Assembly (NCBI GenBank): GCA_020342235.1
Contig: CP073218.1
Location: 372,001 to 436,000, forward strand
Reading direction: 5' to 3'
DNA: 64,000 bases
DNA from: Saccharomycopsis phalli
Lineage: Eukaryota > Ascomycota > Saccharomycetes > Ascoideales > Saccharomycopsidaceae
Below the pieces are notes generated by a model, which worked only from the letters and a program-made list of their open reading frames with translations, was not told the origin of the DNA and ran no database searches. Below are positions 39,736 to 49,934 of the stretch, in pieces. A program made the translations under genes and the position numbers. The first letter of the stretch is position 1. Every line of letters starts with the position of its first letter.

Positions 39736-41046
39736 TTATTGTTGCACCGACTGTTGATTCCCTAATAGTTGACTCTCTTGGTGCACACGCTCCTGCATCT
39801 TTTGTCTATGTGGCTCCTCAATTTCATCATGTCCTCCATGATCAAATCCATCTGGTTGCTGCTCCTTTAGTTGATTCGCTTGTTGCTGTCCGTGATATGT
39901 CTCATCATCCTGTGGCTGGTTTTCTTGCTGCTCTTGTTGCTGCTGTTGCACAATTGCCTCAGAAATACCATTTGCATAGTTGAAGTCGCTGCTATCAAAT
40001 CGTGGATCAGTCACATGGAAATCTACCACTTCTGAGTACATCATGACTCTCCATGTATCCACAGGCAAGTCAGCATCATTGAAACTCCAGTCAAACGTCT
40101 CTTCTGCCACTGGCTCATCATCCGGCTCGTGAAAAGCTGCCAAGTATTCCAGCTCGAGGCCTTCGGTGGCGGAGATACGGTTCTTTGGCTCAAACACGAG
40201 CATCTTTGAAAGTAAATCAATTGCGTCTGGTTCCATTCTCTCGAATCGCTTCGCGAACGGGACAGGCTCCCTTCTTGGGAGTGATAAAACAAACTTCAAA
40301 GTGTTCTCCGAACCAATTGTGTCAATGACATCCTCCGATGGAGTGCCAAGCAATTCTGTTATTATGCTAAACTGGTGCACATGGTCGTTTCCTGGAAACA
40401 AGGGTTTGGACTCGTACATCTCAACAAGGATACAGGCAGCAGACCAGATATCCACCTTTGTATCGTACTTCTGCCAGGTCAACATGATCTCTGGAGCCCT
40501 GTAGAACCGGGTGGACACGTACCCTGTCATTTGAGGGTCTTGGATACGAGCCAAGCCAAAGTCACAAATCTTCAAGTCACAGCGCTCATTGACCAAAATG
40601 TTTGATGGCTTCAAGTCCCGATGGATAACTCCGGCAGAGTGAACGTACTTGAGACCCCGCAAGATCTGATATAGGAAGTATTTAATGAATTGTGGTTGTA
40701 AAGGCCTGGAGCGAATGAGTCTGTGCAAGTCGGTCCCTTGAAGCTCGGTGACAAAATAGATATCCTCGGTAGGCGAGAGAAAGATATCGTCCAAAGTAAT
40801 TAAATTTTCGTGTCGCAACTGTTTCAAGAGCTTCAACTCTCTATAGGTTCTCTTGGCCAAGACATCAGATTGAAATGGTCTCATAATCTTTTTGATGGCA
40901 ACCTTCTTGCCAGAAAGAAGGTCGTCCGCAGCGCACACTAGCCCAAACGCACCCATCCCCACAGGCTTTAGATCGACGTATCTTCTGGTTATTTCAAACA
41001 CAGTTCCAAAGATCTGAAATCTCACAAACTCATCTTTCAGCTCCAT
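39736..41046 (-). CDS. HOG1: High-osmolarity MAP kinase Hog1
   Basis: 436 residues. Numbering follows yeast Hog1: K52 in VAIKK, HRD at 142-144, DFG at 162-164, and the dual-phosphorylation motif TGY at 174-176 in [11 protein letters not shown]. The common docking region ([12 protein letters not shown]) and the [18 protein letters not shown] helix of the C-terminal lobe are kept. The tail from about residue 370 is glutamine-rich (runs of Q) and differs from other Hog1 tails. Hog1 is activated by Pbs2 and drives osmotic and oxidative stress responses. A single CTG codon (40150-40152) is in a variable part of the kinase domain. Confidence 0.97.
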   Translation of the reverse strand: MELKDEFVRFQIFGTVFEITRRYVDLKPVGMGAFGLVCAADDLLSGKKVAIKKIMRPFQSDVLAKRTYRELKLLKQLRHENLITLDDIFLSPTEDIYFVTELQGTDLHRLIRSRPLQPQFIKYFLYQILRGLKYVHSAGVIHRDLKPSNILVNERCDLKICDFGLARIQDPQMTGYVSTRFYRAPEIMLTWQKYDTKVDIWSAACILVEMYESKPLFPGNDHVHQFSIITELLGTPSEDVIDTIGSENTLKFVLSLPRREPVPFAKRFERMEPDAIDLLSKMLVFEPKNRISATEGLELEYLAAFHEPDDEPVAEETFDWSFNDADLPVDTWRVMMYSEVVDFHVTDPRFDSSDFNYANGISEAIVQQQQQEQQENQPQDDETYHGQQQANQLKEQQPDGFDHGGHDEIEEPHRQKMQERVHQESQLLGNQQSVQQ

Positions 41047-41754
41047 GTCGTGGTGTGTTGCTACAAAGTTGCGTTTTAGTTTTTCGCACCAGTGTCTCTT
41101 AACGGGGTACGCGCATATATTGCATATAGGCAGATTAGCCTGTTTAAATAGAGATAAATGTGATTGTTCTTGCCAAGACTAATAAATTATTGTAAATACA
41201 TTTAGTATCGGGTAAATTTTTTGTCTCCGCTAGGCTTTACAGGACTTAAACGAGCCGTGGGACATGAATTACAACAGATGGATGAGAGCAACAGGGGGTT
41301 TACGATGGAATCGTCAATAAATAGTATATCGTTCTGAATATTTTCGGTACTTGGAATTATATAATGTATTTATCTATAGCTGTAATGACATGGTAAACGT
41401 ATTGCTTGCCTCCCTTCAGCTGCTCAGTTGGTAATCACTGCTCAAGATTAACGTTACTTGAAGGAAGAGTAAAATTATGACGATGTTGGTACAATATATT
41501 GTTACGCTTTTTATTGCTATTCTGCTTTCTTGACTTACAAACGTTACCTGAAGCTCACATCATGTGTGTTTTACCATTAACAGACCACCAGTAATCTACT
41601 TGTTCAAAATATTCGCAGGCTACACACTGATTTAAAATGAATAACTTGTTTATAACTTATTTATAACTTATTTATATTGCGACTATCTTGTAATCCTAGG
41701 ATTTCATTGTTGCAAAATTGCCCATGCAACTAGAGCTATACATAACACCTTTGC
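41047..41754. other. HOG1 upstream region with a small tandem repeat
   Basis: 708 bp between the HOG1 start and the stop of the GPI-protein gene. It is very AT-rich toward the right end. A three-copy 11-bp repeat lies at 41641-41673. No gene or tRNA was found; the tRNA-like phrase near 41420 lacks a B box. Confidence 0.5.
41641..41673. repeat. Three-copy 11-bp AT-rich tandem repeat
   Basis: The unit ATAACTTATTT occurs three times head to tail; the first copy has G in place of A at position 8. It lies about 80 bp downstream of the GPI-protein stop and may belong to its 3' UTR. Confidence 0.8.
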
Positions 41755-42102
41755 TTAAATAATAGCCAAGATACAAAATATACCTGCGCTACCGAGGGCA
41801 TAATCTAAGCCAACAACACCTGCTGCTCCTTTTTCAGAAGATGAAGTGCTTCCTGTGGCCGAACTGCTAGCAGACAGACTTGCCTCATGAGAATGTCCTT
41901 CGTGAGAATGGTCACCGTGCGAGTCTTCATTAGTAGAGTTTGAAGTACCGCTACTGCTGTGTACATGGACACTCGTTAAAGTAGACACCTTGGTAGATGT
42001 GACACCTCCGCTTACTTCAGTAGTAGATACGGTAGAAGTGATGGTATGTGAGTTAACACAAGCAATCAAAAAGATAAAAGCACCAACCATTGGAAAATTC
42101 AT
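41755..42102 (-). CDS. Small histidine-rich, serine/threonine-rich GPI-type surface protein
   Basis: 115 residues from ATG 42102. It has a signal peptide (MNFPMVGAFIFLIACVNS), a Ser/Thr/Val-rich region suited to O-mannosylation (TITSTVSTTEVSGGVTSTKV), and then a histidine cluster (DSHGDHSHEGHSHEAS) with six histidines in alternating H-x-H order. The C-terminus is hydrophobic (LGSAGIFCILAII) after a small-residue stretch (SEKGAAGVVG), as in GPI-attachment signals. I recognise no named family; the histidines suggest metal binding at the surface. The start context and lone position between two spacers support a real, regulated gene. Confidence 0.7.
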   Translation of the reverse strand: MNFPMVGAFIFLIACVNSHTITSTVSTTEVSGGVTSTKVSTLTSVHVHSSSGTSNSTNEDSHGDHSHEGHSHEASLSASSSATGSTSSSEKGAAGVVGLDYALGSAGIFCILAII

Positions 42103-42766
42103 TGCTCTGGAGAAAAATTAAAAGATTATCATGTTTATATAGTCGTTTATCAAATGAGCAAATATTCTTATACAACCCTGCAGGACATATCGACATTCTT
42201 CAACATTCGTCCTTAGACAGGACCCTGATCCACGCAGCCCTGATCCACTGAATCGTTGTACAGGAGTTCATTTGCCAGACATACTTACTACTAATGAATG
42301 ATATTTAGAAAGTCGATAATAATCAGACTGCTCTTGTTTATTATATTGCCATTCTCTTGAGCAAATTTGTCCGTTTTGAATTTTCTTGGCACAGACGTCG
42401 CCGCATTGGCCTACAATAAATTACCCACTTCACGTGTGTTAGTCTGTCCAAGTTAGAAGCTGCCGATCTTTGGGGGAGAATCACCTGTGGATAATTACAC
42501 GGGTGGTGCAACATGTAGTGTAGCAAATGACTTTATTGTTCATAATTTTACTCTTGTGAATTTACAATTTCAGCAGTACATCATTGCCAAAAACACAAAA
42601 ACTGGAATTTCCTGCTCGGCCAATATCCTCAAGATCTTCAATGCGCTTTTTATAAAGATCTTGAATTTCACACTGACAATATGCATTTTATTCACACTAC
42701 ACTCGTGAATGTGCACACGTGACTGATGCTATTTTGCATTTTTCATTGGCCAGTTGTAACCAAAGA
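42103..42766. promoter_or_regulatory. Divergent promoter, GPI-protein gene and MIC60, with two CACGTG sites
   Basis: 664 bp between two divergent starts. CACGTG palindromes occur at 42431-42436 and 42716-42721, the second 46-51 bp upstream of the MIC60 ATG. An upstream ATG at 42726 opens an 18-codon out-of-frame frame that ends at 42782, past the MIC60 start. No other gene is seen. Confidence 0.55.
42716..42721. promoter_or_regulatory. CACGTG just upstream of MIC60
   Basis: ACACGTGAC, 46-51 bp before the MIC60 ATG. The same motif recurs at 42431-42436. The factor is inferred to be Cbf1-like. Confidence 0.45.
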
Positions 42767-44401
42767 ATGCTTAGACCTTTAGCTAGAAATGTTAGAGTAG
42801 TTGGTCGAAACTTCTCGACCAAGTCTTGCTTTTTGCAAGAGACGGTCTTGAAGGAAGCTCCAAAGGTAGCTACTCCCCCTCCTGTCAAAAAAAGCCGACC
42901 ATTCCGTAAGTTCTTGGTACGTTTGTCTTTGCTTACGGCGGTTTTCTATGGTGTTGGATCATATGCCAGTTTGAAGAACGATATTGTTCATGACTATTTC
43001 ACCGAGTTTGTTCCTTTTTCTACTGAACTTATTCAATGGATTGAGGACAATGAAAACTTGTTTGATGACAGTTCTTTGGATACCATAAAGAGTAAGATTC
43101 ATGATTTAAAAGACAAGACAAAGTCCATTCCGCAACAGGGGGCCATTAGTGAAAAAGTCTCGGACATGTATGGTCAAATTAAAAGCAAGGGAGAGGATTT
43201 GCTTGGCAAGTCGACGAAATCTTCTGATGGACCTGCCCCAATAATCTTGCCTAAATTGAATGTGCCAAAGATATCCTACAAGACTAATAACCCAGAAATT
43301 CAATCGGTTGTTGACACGTTAAACTCATTGATTGGAAAGATTAATTCTAGCAGTGTTAATCAGGATTCATACAACGAGGTCGTCTCTAAATTCACTACTG
43401 CTGTAGACAATATCAGCGGGAAATTGCAAGAGTTTGAGACTTCCAAGAAGGATTTGTTAGCCGACTTGACCAAACAGCTCTCCGAGGAAAATCGTGTGGC
43501 TTTAAAGACGCAAGAAAATCAGCTTATTGAACGATTTTTAAACGATTTTCAAGCTGAAATTTCCAAAATCAAGTCCAGCTACGAAGCTTGTTTGGTGAAG
43601 GACATTGAGGCAACAAAACAGGTTCTTGATCTTGAGGTTGAGAATAAATTGAAGGCGCTCCACATTAAAGAAATTGAGCAGTTTGAACGCTCTGTCAGTG
43701 AGAAGGTTGAAGCAGAGCGAGAAAGCAAATTGAAAGGATTGAAGCAGTTGCAAGAAAAAGCTGATTTCTTGGAAAAGTTTGAGATTCAATTATTTGACAG
43801 CTACGAAAAGTTTTTCAACTACTCCCAGTTGAACATTGCCTTGAATAACTTAAAGAAATTGGTGCAACGCCCAGAAACCTACCAGAACAACTTGGAGGAA
43901 CTCAATGGAGGCCTCATAGTGAAAGAGTTGGAGAAAGTTGAGGAACTTTCAAAAGACAATGAGTTGCTTTCATTAACCGTCAAGGCCTTGCCTACCGAGA
44001 AAATTAGCACCGATGGAATTGTATCCAACTCACAATTGCTTCAGAGATGGCAATTAATTGTACCAGAGTTGCGTTCTGCATCGCTCTTGCCTCCAAACGC
44101 AGGGTTGTTGGGCCATATCTCTGCCAGATTCTTTAGCTACTTTTTAATTCAGAAATCTGGGAACGTGGTTATTCCAGATGGACAGGCTGACAAATTTAAC
44201 GGCAATGACATTGAGAGTATTATAGCGCGTGTCAATTACAACTTGACCAATGGTGACTTGGACAATGCTGTTGAGACTGTTTCGAATTTGAAGGGTTGGT
44301 GTAGAAAGTTATCTAACGATTGGTTAGTTGAGGCAAGAAGAAAATTAGAGATTGAGTTCTTGATTGATTTAATAGAAACAGAGCTTAAGTACGCCCATTA
44401 G
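42767..44401 (+). CDS. MIC60: Mic60/mitofilin, MICOS core subunit
   Basis: 544 residues from ATG 42767. The basic N-terminus (MLRPLARNVRVVGRNFSTKS) is a mitochondrial presequence, followed by a proline-rich spacer and one membrane helix at about residues 51-66 (LSLLTAVFYGVGSYA). The long middle is helical coiled coil exposed to the intermembrane space. The C-terminal mitofilin domain includes LLPPNAGLLGHISARFFSYF and NLTNGDLDNAVETVSNLKGWCR, which are strongly conserved. Mic60 bends and anchors crista junctions. It converges on IML2 with 117 bp between stops. Confidence 0.93.
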   Translation: MLRPLARNVRVVGRNFSTKSCFLQETVLKEAPKVATPPPVKKSRPFRKFLVRLSLLTAVFYGVGSYASLKNDIVHDYFTEFVPFSTELIQWIEDNENLFDDSSLDTIKSKIHDLKDKTKSIPQQGAISEKVSDMYGQIKSKGEDLLGKSTKSSDGPAPIILPKLNVPKISYKTNNPEIQSVVDTLNSLIGKINSSSVNQDSYNEVVSKFTTAVDNISGKLQEFETSKKDLLADLTKQLSEENRVALKTQENQLIERFLNDFQAEISKIKSSYEACLVKDIEATKQVLDLEVENKLKALHIKEIEQFERSVSEKVEAERESKLKGLKQLQEKADFLEKFEIQLFDSYEKFFNYSQLNIALNNLKKLVQRPETYQNNLEELNGGLIVKELEKVEELSKDNELLSLTVKALPTEKISTDGIVSNSQLLQRWQLIVPELRSASLLPPNAGLLGHISARFFSYFLIQKSGNVVIPDGQADKFNGNDIESIIARVNYNLTNGDLDNAVETVSNLKGWCRKLSNDWLVEARRKLEIEFLIDLIETELKYAH

Positions 44402-44518
44402 CAATCTTGCTAGCCGCTATACATATATTCAGTTTAGATATTTGAGCATTTTATAGTCAAATTGATATTATTATGTGGTTATCTATATTTTTGTATAAGT
44501 TAAAAGTCAGTAGCAAAG

Positions 44519-46957
44519 CTAGTAACCTTCCAAGCGGTCCATAGCTGCCTTAATCTTCATCCCAGTTCGAGCACTCAATTCATAATCGTCGGCATAATTG
44601 ATTGCTTTTCTGAGCCAATTCTTAACTTCGTCAATACCGTCCAAGCCGTTCAACTTCCAACAGAATATGGCTCTCTCATATAATGCAGTAGGGTATAAGT
44701 AGGGGTCATCAATTCGTTTAATGTACCTTGCGTCCACAATAGTATCATCGGTAGCGAGGATCTTATCCTCAATGACATACTTGTCAAGTATGTCACAACC
44801 TTCTTGGACTTTTCCTAGTCTTCTAAGAGCTAATGACAGAAGGAAATATCTGATCATCAGTTCGCTTTCTGACTCCTCTACTAAGGCATATGACTTCTTT
44901 TCAGTATTCAAGCTGTAAAGCTTACCAGGCTTAGCACTATAACCAATCATCTTCAAGGATAACTCCAAATTCTTTTCGTCCATTCGATTGAACGAGTTCC
45001 AAAAGAAGCTGATTTCATGAATAAGTGACGTTTGCACACAGTCAACAAAGTCCAAGTCTGGATGTTGTTCATGACACTTTTTGATCGACGCGGACTTGCG
45101 GAGGACATACTTGTCAAACGGCATTTGCTTACTCTGGAAAAAGCCTCTCTTCCCAGTATTTTGTAAATATTTAGGGGCCTTGATCAAGTACTTTTCTGCA
45201 AGCTTCTTTAACGTCTTCTCATCTTGTACGAACTTGGCATCAGCGCCAACCTTGATCATTCTGTATGCCTCTAAGTAACAAGCTCCAGCAAGAAAACAAT
45301 ACAATGCATGCGACCACGAGTTCAAGTCTATAAGGTGGAGGAACTCAGTAGCTGCCTCTTCATACCTATGCAAATACACCATGATCATGGCTCTGTCAAA
45401 CACAAGAAGGGCTTCTGCTTGTTTCATTTCAATTTTCTTTGCGTTCTTTTCGGTGGCCGAATTCATCAAGTCTACTGCCTCTGTCAATTTCCCACGAGAG
45501 GCAAGCATTCTCCCCTCTTGTAACAACCAGAGGACAGAATTTGGAAAATATGCCCGTGACTTGAGAAGCGCCAATTCTAGTCTTCTTCCGGGATGGAGGA
45601 GAGTTGGCTCTCCAGTTTGACTAAGCGCATGCGACTGTAATTTTTCAACTCTTGAAGAGTCAGTGTCCAGGCCTTCGATAGAAGGGATGTCAAAGTCTGT
45701 ATCAGTAAATTGAAATGGCCCATCATAGAAGACCAAGAGACCTAGAGTAGCAATCCCGCCATGGATGTTCCGCTCAGTGGTTGCCTTCCAGAGCATTTCC
45801 AAGCCATTCTCTCTGCTCCCCTTGAATCCAACTATCGAAAGTACTTTACCAATAGTAGGAGGGATCAACGAAAGCACCACCTGGAGAATACCAAAACAAA
45901 GATTGACACCGGAATGAATGAACTCGTCAATAGTGACGTTGTCAATTTTAGATCTGAGTTCGTCGTGAATGGAGTCAGTCAATGTTTTCTCTGTATCGGA
46001 CACCGCCCGTGCTTCAGTTTGACCGGATGCTTCTTCCTCGGCGTCAACAAACTCGTCGTCCGAATCCACGCTCAGAGTCTCGTTCCCAAGATCCATCTTC
46101 GAGAACCCGATTTCAATCCGTTGTCTATCCTTTGCAGGACCGTTGCCGATGTTGGTACCTTGGATCCGGGACTTTTTTAACTGATATACCTTCTCAGCCA
46201 TCTTTAGAATTTTCAAGTCTTTCTTTTGTTTGCTGGTTAGCTTAACAGGAATGCTCTTGAAGATGATATTTTCCTCGGCAGAGCTATCGGAGCGAATAAC
46301 CACATTGCCATTGGCACTGCTGACATCGGAGGTGGACCCATCAAAAGTGCTGATGGAGTCGCTATGAAGCAAGTTAGGCGTGGACGCATTCTGCCGAACA
46401 ACTCTTTGTTGTTGATGGTAGTGTATGCTCTTGTTGATTTCATCCAATGTGTGGTAGGCCTTGCGCAATTTGTAGAGCGCCTTTGCGGACTCAATGACAC
46501 TTTCAGTAAGCAACATTATGAGGGCGTTCAACAAGTTTGCTTCGGCATAAGTGACGGCGTACTCGGTACCTGGCGGATAAATCGAGCTGGTTCGCAAGTT
46601 TTTCCTCTCGTGGTGGATCTTTCGCTTGTAGGACAAGTTCTCGGCCTCTCCTAGAGTGGCGGACGCTTTCTTCATTGTTTCGGGCTCAAATCCCAAGGTT
46701 GCTTCAAGGAACTCAATGACACCCAATCCAAGGACAAATATTGGCTCCCTGTCCTTGTTGTTTGTAAGCATTTCAATTCCCTTTGAGGCCTGGTCATCAA
46801 GAACGTAGTCCATGGCATTGAGTGTAACTTCAAACGCCTGGAATTCCTCGAGAATCAGCCGGATACTGGAATCAGGACTTTCTGAGTCCGCACCTGTATC
46901 ATGGCTGGCGAGATTTGATGAACTATCTGCCTTTCGAAGACCCAAAGCACGAAGCAT
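44519..46957 (-). CDS. IML2: Iml2-type inclusion-body clearance protein
   Basis: 812 residues from ATG 46957. It matches the fungal Iml2/YKR018C family: an early conserved block (LEEFQAFEVTLNAMDYVLDD), a PPGTEYAVTYAEANLL segment, an acidic low-complexity linker (SVDSDDEFVDAEEE), then a helical repeat half resembling tetratricopeptide units (HSGVNLCFGILQVVLSLIPPT, NSVLWLLQEGRMLASRGKL, SHALYCFLAGACYLEAYRM). Yeast Iml2 sits at mitochondria and lipid droplets and helps clear protein inclusions. No signal peptide or clear membrane helix is seen. Confidence 0.85.
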   Translation of the reverse strand: MLRALGLRKADSSSNLASHDTGADSESPDSSIRLILEEFQAFEVTLNAMDYVLDDQASKGIEMLTNNKDREPIFVLGLGVIEFLEATLGFEPETMKKASATLGEAENLSYKRKIHHERKNLRTSSIYPPGTEYAVTYAEANLLNALIMLLTESVIESAKALYKLRKAYHTLDEINKSIHYHQQQRVVRQNASTPNLLHSDSISTFDGSTSDVSSANGNVVIRSDSSAEENIIFKSIPVKLTSKQKKDLKILKMAEKVYQLKKSRIQGTNIGNGPAKDRQRIEIGFSKMDLGNETLSVDSDDEFVDAEEEASGQTEARAVSDTEKTLTDSIHDELRSKIDNVTIDEFIHSGVNLCFGILQVVLSLIPPTIGKVLSIVGFKGSRENGLEMLWKATTERNIHGGIATLGLLVFYDGPFQFTDTDFDIPSIEGLDTDSSRVEKLQSHALSQTGEPTLLHPGRRLELALLKSRAYFPNSVLWLLQEGRMLASRGKLTEAVDLMNSATEKNAKKIEMKQAEALLVFDRAMIMVYLHRYEEAATEFLHLIDLNSWSHALYCFLAGACYLEAYRMIKVGADAKFVQDEKTLKKLAEKYLIKAPKYLQNTGKRGFFQSKQMPFDKYVLRKSASIKKCHEQHPDLDFVDCVQTSLIHEISFFWNSFNRMDEKNLELSLKMIGYSAKPGKLYSLNTEKKSYALVEESESELMIRYFLLSLALRRLGKVQEGCDILDKYVIEDKILATDDTIVDARYIKRIDDPYLYPTALYERAIFCWKLNGLDGIDEVKNWLRKAINYADDYELSARTGMKIKAAMDRLEGY

Positions 46958-48048
46958 TTCTCAGACAGTGCAGACAAACAATCTCTAAGAACACCTAGGT
47001 GCACAACACGAGTGACAAATGCATCTGTATGCACTGTGATGCCAGTGTACGCTGGTTGAAACGTAATTCATAATTTGCTGGGCGCCCATCGCCATAGGTG
47101 AATATATTACGCTGGGATTATGTGGGGTATACAGATGCCAATCAAGAGGAAGTGGTATGGCATTTTGTTGAGTGGTGGGCTGTCTGGGTTGCTGCGAAAG
47201 AAGAATGGTTTCAAAGTCTAATCAAGCAATTCTAGAAGCGGATAAAATGGATGTACAATGGCCAGGTTCCAGCCAAATGTAGATAGTGCTATTGCCGTGG
47301 AAAATGGCCTTGTCAAATCTGTGCCGGGCTTGAACGGTACAAATGATTTCGTGGTCCGAGGGAATTGTTGATTTGGTATTTTAATTGAACAATTTAATAC
47401 AGTGCAGTTTTATGGTATATGAAAATTGTAGAAATAAAATCGTACAAGGTAAAACTATTGGAGGTAAAATTATTCAAGGTAAAGCTATTCAAGGTAAAGC
47501 TATCCAATGTAACCTATCAATGTAAAACTATCAATGTAAAACCATCAATGTAAAAATATCAATGTAAAACCATCAATGTAAAGCTACCCAAGGTAAAACC
47601 ATACATTGACAAATATAGCCACGTCCATAAAAAATATTCCCTATAATATCTACTTGTCTCAGATAATCTAACACTGCCTACCACCGTGCAGGTCCATTCG
47701 TCAGTTGTCGCCATTAGCCAGTTGGCTGCTCCTTGTCAGCAGTCGACATCCAGTACACACAGGAAATGGGTAAATAACTTTACTGGTCAGTGGTCTTCAT
47801 GGCAATAAATTGCTTGGTACTGAAAAATTCAGACAACAAGCTGAAGCTTGAACCTCTTTGGACTCGTAATGTTGCGAGTGGCGAGACATTGAGCAATCAG
47901 TCATTAAAGTAGAAACAACTGTATTCCGAGAGTGTTATTCTTCTATTATACGTGTATACGTCTCATGGCCGGTGTGTGGCCCATAGTCTCCAACACGGGG
48001 TACACAACCGGCAATTTTGAAAATTGTACATGTCACTTGTTGCCAACA
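46958..48048. promoter_or_regulatory. Divergent IML2-ALG3 spacer with a minisatellite
   Basis: About 1.1 kb between two divergent starts. It contains an 11-unit tandem array at 47445-47604. An in-frame ATG at 47965 precedes the chosen ALG3 start. No RNA gene or other frame is supported. Confidence 0.55.
47445..47604. repeat. Degenerate minisatellite, about 11 copies of a 13-15 bp unit
   Basis: Successive units read like CAAGGTAAAGCTATT or CAATGTAAAACTAT. The left half favours 15-bp AGGTAAA units, the middle 14-bp ATGTAAA units, and the last two return to AGGTAAA, so two subfamilies have been spread by unequal exchange or slippage. It lies about 450-600 bp upstream of the ALG3 start. All units have the same orientation. 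Confidence 0.85.
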
Positions 48049-49386
48049 ATGTCTGAGCTACCTCCATTGACAGTGAAGAATGTCTTGAACGATATTGTTA
48101 ATGGGGTCAAATATTTACTCCTTGACCCGCGGGCCGCAGTTTTCTACTACCCGCTAACTATCATTGCCGAACTCATTCTATCCAAGATTATCGTATGGTA
48201 TATTCCATACACCGAGATTGATTTTCGGACATACCTCCAACAGGTCCAGATCATCAAGGCGGGAGAACTCGACTATGCTCATGTGTATGGTGACTCAGGC
48301 CCTATAGTCTATCCTGCTGGACATGTCTGGATATATTCCTTGGTGGATAGTATATATCAAAGCGACGGCTTGCAGTTTATCCAAATTGCCTTTGCATACA
48401 TCTTGACGGCTACGTTTGCAGTGTATGCGGTAATCTACATTTTGGCCAACCAAGGAAACCTATTCAAGAGGCCCTGGATGTTCAGTTTGTTGCTTGCCTC
48501 GAAAAGAATCCAGTCTCTCTATGTGCTACGGCTCTTCAACGACTGTTTTGTCACCTTCTTTGTTGCAGTAACAATACTACTCCTACAGCTAGCCTCCATG
48601 ACCAGAGATGGCCGCCAGGCTTTGCTCGTCCTGGCGTCAGTCGTGTATTCATTTGCGGTGTCGATCAAGATGAACGCGCTTCTTTATCTTCCGGGGTACT
48701 TGTTTCTCATATTTCTCTTGTCCGACACCAGCATCCTTCTTAGTGCGGCACATGGGGCAATTCTTGTCGCAGTTCAAGTAGCCGTCGCGTACCCATTTTT
48801 GCGGCCGTTGGACTGGAGCCCCGAAGCTAGTGCTATTCGGCACAGCTACTTGTCCATAGCATTCGACTTCAAGCGCAAGTTTTTTTATGAGTGGTCAATC
48901 AACTGGCAGTTTTTGCCCGAGGATATCTTTCAGAATAGCACTTTTCACCGTCTACTACTCGCAGGACAGGTTGCTATTTTGTTGGCGTTTGTCGTATTCA
49001 GATGGTGTCCAGGCACCAATCCATGGTCTCTTGTCAAGAGATCCTTTTCTAAAAAAAAGACGGTGGTACTTGTCGATCCAACATTTGTGTTTTACGTCTT
49101 GGCCACATCTAATATCATCGGAGTTATCTTCTCCAGATCACTCCACTTTCAGTTTTTGTCCTGGTACTACTTTTCGTTACCATTTCTATTTTCTCTCACT
49201 GGCTTTGACACTTTTTTCCTTATCCCAATACTTGCGTGCCATGAGGCTGCATGGGATAGTCCTCCGACCCCATTCAAGTCTCTTGCCTTGAACTTTATGT
49301 TAATATCATTGTTGGCCATGATTTGGGCAAGGAATTACTTCAAGTCGCGCAGAATTCTTGAAGATGAAGGCAAGAAAGAGAATTAG
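48049..49386 (+). CDS. ALG3: Dolichyl-P-Man:Man5GlcNAc2-PP-dolichol alpha-1,3-mannosyltransferase
   Basis: 445 residues from ATG 48049 (ACAATGTCT context), which fits the yeast length (458) and alignment start; ATG 47965 would add 28 atypical residues. It is a polytopic ER protein. Family motifs are YTEIDFRTYLQQV, DSGPIVYPAGHVWIY, LRLFNDCFVTF, SIKMNALLY, YEWSINWQFLPE and FSRSLHFQFLSWYYFSLPF. Alg3 adds the sixth mannose, the first from the lumenal side, to the lipid-linked N-glycan precursor. The basic C-terminus ends KKEN, a possible ER-retrieval signal (KKXX). Confidence 0.95.
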   Translation: MSELPPLTVKNVLNDIVNGVKYLLLDPRAAVFYYPLTIIAELILSKIIVWYIPYTEIDFRTYLQQVQIIKAGELDYAHVYGDSGPIVYPAGHVWIYSLVDSIYQSDGLQFIQIAFAYILTATFAVYAVIYILANQGNLFKRPWMFSLLLASKRIQSLYVLRLFNDCFVTFFVAVTILLLQLASMTRDGRQALLVLASVVYSFAVSIKMNALLYLPGYLFLIFLLSDTSILLSAAHGAILVAVQVAVAYPFLRPLDWSPEASAIRHSYLSIAFDFKRKFFYEWSINWQFLPEDIFQNSTFHRLLLAGQVAILLAFVVFRWCPGTNPWSLVKRSFSKKKTVVLVDPTFVFYVLATSNIIGVIFSRSLHFQFLSWYYFSLPFLFSLTGFDTFFLIPILACHEAAWDSPPTPFKSLALNFMLISLLAMIWARNYFKSRRILEDEGKKEN

Positions 49387-49390
49387 ATTC

Positions 49391-49461
49391 ACAATCAATT
49401 AATAGTGTTATAGATTAATACAATTTACAATCAACTAATAGTGTTATAGATAATACAACTC
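49391..49461. repeat. Tandem duplication of about 36 bp after ALG3
   Basis: Copy one is 49391-49426 and copy two 49427-49461. Both contain TAATAGTGTTATAGAT and start with ACAATCAA; they differ at about four positions. The copies begin 5 bp past the ALG3 stop and would lie in its 3' UTR. The remaining spacer to 49934 is AT-rich and shows no gene. Confidence 0.85.
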
Positions 49462-49934
49462 ATGTGCCAACTCCAGGCAGCTTGAAAAAATCAATCATGT
49501 CTTTTCACTAACCTGGCACATCTTGTTAGCGTACAGTAAGATCTGTTAACCTGGCCACAATGTACAGACCAATAATTACGATTAGTAAATAAATCAGACA
49601 AAAGCCAGAACTCATGCTGAAAACCGAATTGGAAGCTTACTTTTCCTGGTACTTCAAACATAAAATTATCTCGCGGAAACCCGGATGGTCAATCAGATTC
49701 CAATGCAGGGCATTCGCTTCTTCATGTCAAAAAAAATGTAATAAGACAGACTAAATATTATATATGTTTCATCTGCAATAGTTCATTTTAGATTCTCTTT
49801 TATTAAATATCTCCATTATCAAGAGCTCACCTCACTGTGTTTACTTCTCTGTGGGGTGTATCCATCATCCATACATACATAATAACTCTGTTTTTCTTGC
49901 CACCATCTCTTCTAAGCACCTCTATTATTTGATC

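Noticed and set aside
41418-41432. A tRNA A-box-like phrase (GCTCAGTTGGTAA)
   Set aside because: No B box or acceptor pairing follows within 100 bp.
47932-48048. Longer ALG3 N-terminus from upstream in-frame codons
   Set aside because: The added residues do not resemble Alg3 starts; ATG 48049 has the better context and length.
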